Shown here: one piece after another, positions 39,200 through 47,467 of the stretch
Layout of the letters: every line of letters starts with the position of its first letter
How positions within the stretch are numbered: the first letter of the stretch is position 1
NCBI GenBank assembly: GCA_963575745.1
Contig: CAUYUJ010014598.1
Coordinates: forward strand, 175,842 to 239,841
Direction of reading: 5' to 3'
From: Prorocentrum cordatum
Taxonomy: Eukaryota > Sar > Dinophyceae > Prorocentrales > Prorocentraceae
Length of the DNA stretch: 64,000 bases
Notes under the pieces: model-generated
Seen by the model: the letters and a program-made list of their open reading frames with translations, nothing else
What the model was told of the DNA's origin: nothing
The model's database searches: none
Program-made: the position numbers and the translations under genes

Positions 39200-39650
39200 A
39201 GCTTTAACCGTCCGCACTTCGCATCGGGTCTCAACCTTGGGCGCAGACATGTTTTGCAAAAAGTCAACGCCCGCGCCGTTCGCACTGGGTTTCGAGCGCC
39301 GGCATCGACAAGAGACTCCTTGCTAATGGAAAACCAGAGAGAGTTCAAACATGTTAATGCCAACGCCGTCCACGCTGGGCTTCTGCCGGTGGCATTGGAC
39401 ATGCGCTACATGCACATGGAAGCGCAAGGAGAAAACGAATGCCATCGGGCAACCGCAGCAAAGGTTATTCGCCCGCGCCGTCCGCACTCGGTTTCGGGCG
39501 CTGGCGTGAACAAAGGTGTAGCGGCATTGGGATTGGCACGCAGACTAACAGCCGTCTGCACTGGGCGTGCCCCGCCAGTCGGGCTTTGCAGTGCGAGGCA
39601 AGCGGCAGAGGGATCTGGGAAAAAATGCCGTCCGCACTGGGCATCGGGCC
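39200..39650. repeat. Degenerate repeats with a CCGTCCGCACTGGG core
   Basis: CCGTCCGCACT, CCGTTCGCACTGGG, CCGTCCACGCTGGG, CCGTCCGCACTCGG, CCGTCTGCACTGGG and CCGTCCGCACTGGG recur at intervals of about 70-110 bases, often followed by TTCGGGC or ATCGGGC. No coding function is supported. Confidence 0.55.
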
Positions 39651-39667
39651 GGAAGGAGTACGGGCCG

Positions 39668-40373
39668 TCATTCTTCCTCAGGCAGCGTTATCCCGTACTC
39701 CCCAGCAAGCAGGGCGGCCCTCGCCACCGTCGAGTCCTCAGACGACGCGAAGCGTCGAAGAGCGAGTTTCACTGACGCTGGCGGACCTCTCTCCAAAAGC
39801 CAGCGAGGCGGCGGCCGCGCCAGCAACACGTCCGCCATCCGAGTGGCGCGGGAGAACATCACGTAGAGGTTCAACCACCAAGTGTCATCGTTGATGCCTC
39901 GTCGCCCCTGAGGCACCTGGCGCGCGCAGTCAATGGTCACTGCAGCGCGTATCGTTTGCCCTTGCGAGGCTGTCGTCGTCAGGTAGTGCGCGTGCGAGAG
40001 CATGAAACCAAACCGCTTCACGCTGTGCGCCACGGACGAGGCCTCCCATGTGAAGGTTGTCTCCATCAGGGGCACGCAGAAGAGGCCGCGTGCAATCTTC
40101 TCTTCTTTGCCTACGTAGTCCATGAAATCTTTCCACGTGGGCGCCTCCGTGAAATCGTCGACCTGCAACCAGATGCCAGCGGGCGAGCGGCGCGGTCTGA
40201 AGAGCTCGCCAGGGCCCGCGCTGTTGTAGTTTACCTGGGCTCGCGTGGGCGGGTAGCGCGCCGTACATGCGGCCCGCGTTGTACATGTTGGCGACTTTCA
40301 GCATCTTGGAGTACGTCTCCTTGTCTTTGATGGTTTGGCACTCGTCGGCAGCCTGCAGGAAAACCAAAGGCAC
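39668..40373 (-). pseudogene. Pif1-like DNA helicase, C-terminal fragment
   Basis: The - strand frame 40168-39668 contains HYLTTTASQGQTIRAAVTID and WWLNLYVMFSRATRMADVLL, then PPPRWLLERGPPASVKLAL. These fit the C-terminal motifs V and VI of Pif1/RecD-like helicases as found in dinoflagellates (T.S.GQT, then the Y V.xSR.T arginine-finger motif). Upstream, a different phase (40373 to about 40240) reads LQAADECQTIKDKETYSKML and KVANMYNAGRMYGAL, then the correct phase continues VNYNSAGPGELF and WLQVDDFTEAP. A phase shift near 40240 therefore interrupts it. TTTTCCTGCAG before the codons for AADECQ resembles an intron 3' end, so upstream exons may be missing. The N-terminal ATPase motifs (Walker A/B) are not visible in the window. 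Confidence 0.65.
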
Positions 40374-40504
40374 CTCGAGCGCGCGGGCGTCGCGCCGCGC
40401 CCGCTTGGTTCCTCCCCCTCTTCCTCCTCAACCCTGGTTCCCCAGGGCGCGTTTCACCATTTCTTGGAGGCGCAGCCCCGCCGGCGATGTTGGGCATGAA
40501 AACG

Positions 40505-41075
40505 AGCAAACCGCCTGAGACATCCCCACAAACAGACCGCGAACGAGCCCGTGCAACCACCCCTGGCGGCTCCGCTTAGGGGTGCTGAAACCAGCGCCCC
40601 GCCTGAGACATCCTCACAATCAGCTCTCCAAGCGAAGGATGTTGAGCCCAGAAACAGGCGAACCGCCTGAGACATCCCCACAAGATGGCCGCGAACGAGC
40701 CCGTGCAAACACCCCTGGCGGCCCCCCTTAGGGGTGCTGAAACCAGCGCCCCGCCTGAGACATCCTCACAATCTGCTTTCCAAGCGAAGGATGTTGAGCC
40801 CAGAAACAAGCAAACCGCTTGAGACATCCCCACAAAATGGCCGCGAACGAGCCCGTGCAAACACCCCTGGCGGCTCCCCTTAGGGGTGCTGGAACCAGCG
40901 CCCCGCCTGAGACATCCTCACAATCTGCTCTCCAAGCGAAGGATGTTGAGCCCAGAAACAAGCAAACCGCTTGAGACAGCCCCACAAAATGGCCGCGAAC
41001 GAGCCCGTGCAAACACCCCTGGCGGTTCCCCTTACGGGTGCTGAAACCAGCGCCCCGCTTGAGACATCCTCCAAA
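40505..41075. repeat. 152-base tandem repeat, about four copies
   Basis: Units contain CCGCCTGAGACATCC, GCCGCGAACGAGCCCGTGCA, ACACCCCTGGCGGCTCCCC, TAGGGGTGCTGAAACCAGCG and CTCCAAGCGAAGGATGTTGA. The motif spacing is 152 bases. Since 152 is not a multiple of three, frames through it do not repeat in phase. A related single unit lies at about 62245-62480. Confidence 0.85.
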
Positions 41076-41082
41076 TCTGATG

Positions 41083-41443
41083 TGTGTTGAGTAAGTCTGA
41101 GTATGAGTAGGTCTGAGTATGAGGATGCCTGAGTATTAGTAAGTCTGTGTATGAGTAAGTCTGTGTATGAGTAAGTCTGGGTATAAGTAGGTCTGTGTAT
41201 GAGAAGTCTGTGTATGTGTACGTCTGGGTATGAGTAAGTCTGAGTATGAATAATACTGTGTATGTGTAAGTCTGGGTATGAGTAAGTCTGTGTATGAGTA
41301 CGTCTGGGTGTGAGTAAGTCTGTGTATGAGTAAGTCTGTGTATGAGTATGTCTGAGTGTGAGTAAGTCTGAGTATGAGTAGGTCTGAGTATGAGTAAGTC
41401 TGAGTATGAGTAAGTCTGAGTATGAGTAGGTCTGAGTACGAGG
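41083..41443. repeat. AGTCTGAGTATGAGTA minisatellite
   Basis: Imperfect 12-16-base units of GAGTATGAGTAAGTCTG, some with GTGTATG or GGGTATG. It is the second part of a composite cassette also seen at 61843 and 62507. Confidence 0.85.
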
Positions 41444-42498
41444 GAAGAGGAGGAGGGGAGGAGGAAAGAGGAGGAGGGAGAGGGAGTAGGAGGCGTCCAA
41501 GTAATAACAATAACCCCATCTTAGGATATGGGGAAAAAGGCAGACCGCCCCCTTGGGCCCTCGCGGGATGCGTTCGAGGCCGCACGAGGGCCGTCTTGGG
41601 ACCCTATCGGAGCTGTCGCCGGAGCCTCTGTAGGGGCCAGGGCCTTTCGAGGCCATCTTGAATCTATCGATCAAAGGAAGGGGGCCCTAAAAATGCTTGG
41701 GTGGGACCAAAAAATGCCCTGGGGGGGCCCTCCCCCCCCCCTGTCCGGCGCCCTCAAAATTGCTCTTGGGGGCCCTCTTCGGGCGGTTCTGGGCGATTCC
41801 GTTGGAGCCATACCGGGCGCCTCTGATGCCCCTCTATAGCCTTGGTTGGGCCGTCTTGGGGCGTCAAGAACGCGCCGCAAGCGAAGAGGCGATCAGGCGC
41901 GCAAGTCATATAATTTCTTCCGGCGATTGAAAGAGGCCGGCCCCAAGAGGGGGTGCGGGGCGAAAGGGGCCCCGAGAGCGCTTGGTCGCGGCCACTTTCT
42001 GCGCCCATGCTGGAGCGTCGGAAGCCTCATTGGAGCCATCTCGGGCGAACGAGGGCCCTCTGACAGCTCGCCCCGCGCCAAACAAAAATCGCGACGCCAC
42101 CCCTCCCACGGCCCCCCATGGTGCGCCACCGCCCGTCGGGCGCCGTAGCGTATTCCGCGAAAAAGCCAAAACCGGAATTCATGGTATGCGCTGAGGCTCG
42201 CGGGGCCGCAGTTGGGCTGGTGCCGCTTGTCTTCTGGCACAAAACGAAAGGGAGGGCACGCCTTCCCTAGGGGAAACAGGGGCGTTGGAAGAAAGAGAAG
42301 CCATTCCTCGTGCACCTATTTGGGCCCTCTGGGGCATGAGAGGTGCATGTTTTTGTTCCTGGCCCCCCAGCGACCGCCCCCCCATCACTCGACGCCCAGC
42401 AAGTGCTTCCCCGTTTCCCGGCCGAGAAAAGGGGGAAATACAAGTCTGCCACCATGACATGGGGCACACAATGTATGCACACGCATGTGTATCCAACT
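41444..42498. other. Purine tract, then gene-poor stretch
   Basis: A GGAGGA purine tract (41444-41490) and CAAGTAATAACAATAACCCC close the composite cassette. After that comes CTTGGGGGCC-rich degenerate repeat (about 41540-41870) and unassigned sequence. No gene is supported. Confidence 0.55.
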
Positions 42499-42503
42499 AT
42501 GCA

Positions 42504-42539
<36 letters not shown>

Positions 42540-42815
42540 AAATACATACACACATACATACATACACACATACATACATCCATGCATACATACATACATA
42601 CATACATACATACATACATGCATGTATGCATACATACATACATACATACATACATACATACACACATACACACATACATACGTACACACGTACATGCGTA
42701 CATACGTACATACGTGCATACGTACACACGTACATACGTACATACGTGCATACGTGCATACGTACATACGTACATACGTACATGCATGCAAACATACATA
42801 CATACATACATACAT

Positions 42816-42850
<35 letters not shown>

Positions 42851-42900
42851 GGCAGACAGACAGACAGACATACAAACATACATGCATACATACATATAGC
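42499..42900. repeat. Compound microsatellite: TA, CATA, CGTA, CAGA
   Basis: About 400 bases pass from TATATATA through CATACATA and ACACATAC, then CGTACATACGTACATA, then CAGACAGACAGA, and back to CATACATA. The many Tyr/Ile/His and Cys/Val/Met frames are repeat artefacts. Confidence 0.95.
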
Positions 42901-43328
42901 TGTGTATAGTTACACTAAATATGTATATAAAACTAGAGAGGAATACCAAAACAATTTCACAAACATAAGAGAGGGATAGAGAGAGAGAGAGAAAGGGGGG
43001 AACAAAACAACACACAAACATATAGAAGGATAAAGAGAGAGGGAGATGCCGTGGCGAGGACGACTGGGGTCGCAGTTTCTCCTCCTTTTCTTGCTGCTGC
43101 TCCTCCTCCTCCTCCTCCTCTTCGTCCTCCTCCTCTCTGATCCTGACGCTGGTCTGACTCAAAGCTCTGGGTTCGCAGCTTCCGCCTCCTCCTCATCATC
43201 CTCATTACCTAACAGCGAAGACTGATAGGTTTCTAGTGGGTTAAAAGAGAGCATCTTGACGCCCCAGGGGGGTCCGGGCAGGATCCAGGGAGAAGCCGCG
43301 GAAGTCGATTTAAGCAAACAGTTAAACA
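42901..43328. other. GA tract, TCC tract and spacer
   Basis: A GAGAGAGAGA tract at about 42974-42996, a TCCTCC tract at about 43078-43135, and a short unique spacer before the 72-base repeat. No gene is supported. Confidence 0.6.
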
Positions 43329-43647
43329 CTTCGTGGTCTCCGAGGTTCCAGAACTCCATTCCTTGGCATGATTTTGAATGCCCGGAGCCAACTGTAGGCC
43401 ACTTCGTGGTCTTCGATTCCCAGAACTCCATTCCTGGGCATGATTTTGAATGCCCGGAGCCAACTGTAGGCCACTTCGTGGTCTTCGAGTTCCCAGAACT
43501 CCATTCCTGGGCATGATTTTGAATGCCCGGGGCCAACTGTAGGCCACTTCGTGGTCTCGAGTTCCCAGAATTCCATTCCTGGGCATGATTTTGAATGCCC
43601 GGAGCCAACTGTAGGCCACTTCGTGTTCTTCGAGTTCCCAGAAGGCC
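43329..43647. repeat. 72-73-base tandem repeat, five starts
   Basis: TTCGTGGTC (TTCGTGTTC in the last) starts at 43330, 43403, 43475, 43548 and 43620. Units include CCAGAACTCCATTCCTGGGC and TTTTGAATGCCCGGAGCCAA. It directly adjoins the hexamer array. Confidence 0.9.
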
Positions 43648-44826
43648 ACATTTTGAGAGGCAGGCTGAGGAGGCTGAGGGCTGAGGCTGAGGCAGGCTGA
43701 GGAGGAGGCTGAGGCTGAGGCTGAGGCTGAGGCTGAGGCTGAGGCTGAGCAGGCTGAGGCTGAGGCTGAGGCTGAGGCTGAGGCTGAGGCTGAGGCTGAG
43801 GAGGCTGAGGCTGAGGCTGAGGCTGAGGCTGAGGCTGAGGCTGAGGCTGAGGCTGAGGCTGAGGCAGGCTGATGCTGAGGCTGAGGCTGAGGCTGAGGCT
43901 GATGCAGGAGGCTGAGGCTGAGGCTGAAGGCTGATGAGGCTGAGGCTGAAGCAGGCTGAGGCTGAGGCTGAGGCAGGCTGAGGCTGAGGCTGAGGCTGAG
44001 GCTGAGGCTGAGGCTGAGGCTGAGGCAGGCTGAGCTGAGGCAGGCTGAGGCTGAGGCTGAGGCTGCAGGCTGAGGCTGAGGCAGGCTGAGGCTGAGGCCG
44101 AGGCTGAAGGCAGGCTGAGGCTGAGGCTGATGCAGGCTGAGGCTGAGGCTGAGGCAGGCTGAGGCTGAGGCTGAGGCAGGCTGATGCTGAGGCAGGCTGA
44201 GGCTGAGGCTGAGGCTGATGCAGGCTGAGGCTGAGGCAGGCTGAGGCTGAGGCCGAGGCTGAAGGCAGACTGAGGCTGAGGCTGAAGCAGCTGAGGCTGA
44301 GGCTGAGGCAGGCTGAGGCTGAGGCTGAGGCAGGCTGATGCTGAGGCAGGCTGAGGCTGAGGCTGAGGCTGATGCAGGCTGAGGCTGAGGCAGGCTGAGG
44401 CTGAGGCTGAGGCTGAGGCTGAGGCTGAGAGGAGGCTGAGGCAGGCTGGCTGAGGCTGAAGGCAGACTGAGGCTGAGGCTGAAGCAGGCTGAGGCTGAGG
44501 CTGAGGCTGAGGCTGAGGCTGAGGCTGAGGCTGGCTGATGCTGAGGCAGGCTGAGGCTGAGGCTGAGGCTGATGCAGGCTGAGGCTGAGGCAGGCTGAGG
44601 CTGAGGCCGAGGCTGAAGGCAGACTGAGGCTGAGGCTGAAGCAGGCTGAGGCTGAGGCTGAGGCTGAGGCTGAGGCTGAGGCTGAGGCTGAGGCAGGCTG
44701 AGGCTGCTGAGGCTGAGGCTGAGCAGGCTGAGGCTGAGGCCGAGGCTGCAGGCAGACCGCGGCTGAGGCTGAAGCAGGCCGAGGCTGATGCTGAGGCAGG
44801 CTGAGGCTGAGGCTGAGGCTGATGCA
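43648..44826. repeat. GAGGCT hexanucleotide array, ~1.2 kb
   Basis: Almost pure GAGGCT repeats with regularly inserted variants (GAGGCAGGCTGA, GATGCAGGCTGA, GAGGCCGAGGCTGAAGGCAG) that form longer blocks repeated at about 44070-44300, 44330-44520 and 44540-44650. On the - strand all three frames are open for long distances (Leu-Ser, Gln-Pro and Ser-Ala dipeptides). I interpret these as artefacts, not genes. Confidence 0.9.
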
Positions 44827-45366
44827 GGCCACTGCGACTGTCATCGCGAATGCGACTACGACTGCGAGAACAGCAGAATTCTACAACTGGATGCTCATCT
44901 GAATCGTAAGTGGAATGCTTCCAGATATGCTCCTGCACATCGCTGTTAGGTTGCTTTGCCGGGATCATTTTCATCCTGCGCGTCGCCAATTCGGGACACG
45001 CGTTCCTGGCGGCGTCGAACAGATACTGACAGGAGGAATCTTTTTCATCCTCCTCCCCCTCCTTGGAGCTCTGCGCCACCTCCTGGGGGCCATTATTTCG
45101 TCCCGGATCGTCGATGACCGTCCCTGGGCTCGGCGGAGGCCCAAGAAGCCGAGAACGACGGATAGTTTCCGCCGTGATTTGCTCAATGCGTTGGAGGCCT
45201 GGGGCCCGTGGTGCGCACCGAGGACGAGGAGTGGCACGGGTTCCTGGCGAACTTGGACACCATAGACCCAGCGCGTTTCGGGAGCAGGCCGCCCCGCGCA
45301 GTTCCCGCCCGCCGCCATGGGGCCGCCCTCGGCGTGCTCCTCTCAGGGGCAACCTTTTAGGGGGCG
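44827..45366. other. Spacer between hexamer array and MITE copy D
   Basis: Mixed-composition sequence with no recognised gene. Short frames on both strands overlap. Confidence 0.5.
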
Positions 45367-45497
45367 TGCATCGCTCGGACGTGTGCATTTTTGCTCGGCG
45401 AGAACCATCGAGGACCATCCTGGACCATCGAGCAAAAAAAAAAAACACGCACGAAACCAACAAATGCACGGGAAATGGACGTCCGAGCGACGGCAAG
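45367..45497. mobile_element. MITE family 1, copy D
   Basis: It contains GCATCGCTCGGACGTGTGCA near the left end, CTCGGCGAGAACCATCGAGG inside, an A12 run, and GACGTCCGAGCGACGGCAAG at the right end. The outermost CTTG of the left repeat is lost. It lies close to the 3' end of the non-LTR element. Confidence 0.75.
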
Positions 45498-45966
45498 ATA
45501 AGACCCCGGGGTGGTTACATCGGCTCAGCTGCGCCTCTTCGAGGGCGTTCCTGGGGGTGCCCAGCATCGTCCCGAGCGGCCGCCAGGGAACCGAGCTTTG
45601 ACGCATGGACCCGTTTTGACGTGGAGACGAGGAGGGTCGGCGCAGGGGGAGCGCACTGACCTCCAGTCGCCCGCGCAGCACCGACAAAGCCCCGATCGTC
45701 CGCCCCGCCTGGGAGCGTGCGGGTTCGTTGCTGTGTGGGGGCCTGTCGCCGACAGTGTGGCGAGGTATCGCCGGTTGCAGCTGGATGCTCCCCCTCGAGA
45801 GCCAATCTATACGCTGCCTCCGCGCGGCCGGCCGTGGGAAGAAGGACTTTTCAACTGGTGCGGCGCCAAGCGTGCAGGCACAGCAAAGCGGCTCAGGCAC
45901 AAGCCTGGCAGAGTGAAAGGGCCCGAGCACCTCCCAGAGGGAGTGCCAGCAGGCGCAGCCAGGGGC
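45498..45966 (-). other. Probable 3' untranslated region of the non-LTR element
   Basis: It lies downstream (on the - strand) of the RNase H stop. No poly(A) or short terminal tandem repeat marks the 3' end clearly, so the boundary is uncertain; copy D of MITE family 1 follows. Confidence 0.4.
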
Positions 45967-47292
45967 CTACTCGCCATCGGCGGCTTCGTCCACGACAACC
46001 AGGTCTCCGACCAGGGCGTCGAGGACGAAGTCGGCGAACGGCTGAGGCCGAGCCTGGCCGCTAGCTGTGGGCAGCAGCAAGCCAGTGCGCGGGTGCCTCC
46101 CTTCCCACAGGCGGCCCACGCGGGACCGCGTCTGTGGGGGTATGACCCCAAGGCAAGGCTGCGCGAGGAGCTGCGCGTTCTCGCTGGAATGCGCCCCGCA
46201 CCTCGCGCAGAACACGAAGGGCCCCGCGACCCAGACGCGGTGGCCTCCGCCAGGGCTGCACGCCGCTGGCACGAAGCCATCTCGCGTCCTGGCGACGCGG
46301 AAGCAGCGGCTGCAGCGGTAGCCCTTGCCACACGGCACGGGCTCATGCACCCCCGCTGGCAGCGCCGTGTCTGCCGTCAGCGCGGGGGCGCGGCCCAGTT
46401 TGCGTGCGCGTCGCAGGTGGCCAGGTCGCGGCGCATCCTGCTGGCTCGGGTCCGCTGAACGCAATACACGAGCCAAAAACCTGGCGACGAACGTCACCAG
46501 GTTGAAGGTGCGTCGAACCCGCTCCACCGCCACTGGGTCCGTGGGGTGAAGGGCCGCGCCCGTTTGGGCGCCGAGGTCCGCGTAGTGGTTCCCCCAGCGC
46601 TTGACGAGGCCTCGCTCCGTGTCGCCGTCATCGCAGCGTCGAGCGTGGCCCTTGACCTTCACAATCTGGACCTCGCAGCCCAGGTCGTCCACACGATCCC
46701 AGATGCGAGTCCAGAGGTCCGCCGCCTCGCACTGAACGCCTGTGGTCTCGGCGCGCCCGCGCGCGAAGCTCGAGACCACCCAGGCACAGTCCGAGTGGAA
46801 GCAGTAGGGCCCCAAGGCCACGTGCGTCAGGTACATCAGGAGGGCGAAAGCCTCAGCGAGGTCCGACGCCTGGTGCGGGCCAGGAAGCAAGCCGCACAAG
46901 GAAGCAGACAGGCAGCCCTGTGCGTCGACCTGACCCACGGACCAGCCCGCTCGGCAGAGTCGGGGGTCTCCCTGCACAGGTGAGGTGCAGGAGCCGTCAC
47001 CGAAGGCCGAGCCTTCGATGCTACCAGGGGCAGGGCGCTTGAGCCACTGGGCGAGGAGGGAGGAGGACGGGCTCGGGACAGAGGGCCGAGGATCGGGGAC
47101 CAGGGCGTGCCTCCAGAGGGCCCAGGCCGAGTGCTCACCCAAGTCGGCCCTCAGAGAAGGAGGGAGGTCATACTCACGAACGTAATCCCACGTGGCCGAG
47201 CACACTCCTGAAACCCAGGCTTCGAAGGTGCCAGGGCAGGACTCAATGTGACACAACGGGCACGTGCGACAACTCGTGAGGCCATGGCGCAC
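45967..47292 (-). CDS. LINE RNase H domain with zinc ribbons
   Basis: An open frame of 441 codons; the same phase is protein-like upstream to about 47400 (LCNGAFGPEWTTRH, VWDQARKVRHGLTSC), so the ATG at 47292 is not necessarily the start. A Cys/His cluster CRTCPLCHIESC opens the ORF. RNase H motifs follow: AFGDGSCTS (Asp near residue 100), DLAEAFALLMYL (Glu near 147), CFHSDCAWVVSS (Asp near 165) and VKVKGHA, then RWGNHYADLGA (last Asp near 237). All four acidic residues are present. Near residues 324-370 come two Cys pairs, YRCSRCFR and FVFCARCGA, fitting a zinc ribbon. It would degrade the RNA strand during element replication. Confidence 0.8.
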   Translation of the reverse strand: MRHGLTSCRTCPLCHIESCPGTFEAWVSGVCSATWDYVREYDLPPSLRADLGEHSAWALWRHALVPDPRPSVPSPSSSLLAQWLKRPAPGSIEGSAFGDGSCTSPVQGDPRLCRAGWSVGQVDAQGCLSASLCGLLPGPHQASDLAEAFALLMYLTHVALGPYCFHSDCAWVVSSFARGRAETTGVQCEAADLWTRIWDRVDDLGCEVQIVKVKGHARRCDDGDTERGLVKRWGNHYADLGAQTGAALHPTDPVAVERVRRTFNLVTFVARFLARVLRSADPSQQDAPRPGHLRRARKLGRAPALTADTALPAGVHEPVPCGKGYRCSRCFRVARTRDGFVPAACSPGGGHRVWVAGPFVFCARCGAHSSENAQLLAQPCLGVIPPQTRSRVGRLWEGRHPRTGLLLPTASGQARPQPFADFVLDALVGDLVVVDEAADGE

Positions 47293-47467
47293 CTTTCGAG
47301 CCTGATCCCAAACTCCATTCGAGACAATCGTGCGGAGGGTGGCCTGATGCCGAGTGGTCCACTCAGGCCCAAACGCTCCGTTGCAGAGACGTCGGAGAGG
47401 GGCAAGGAAGGGGCGGGATGGGGAGGCCAGACATAAACTCCGAGCTCTGCTGGGCTCGGTCGAGGAG

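Noticed and set aside
40505-41075. CRISPR-like regular spacing
   Set aside because: The 152-base units are repeated in full, with no variable spacers between short constant repeats.
43159-45496. Two very long - strand open frames (over 500 and over 700 codons) rich in Leu-Ser, Gln-Pro and Ser-Ala
   Set aside because: They are produced by the GAGGCT hexamer, which has no stop in any of these phases; the flanks show no domain.
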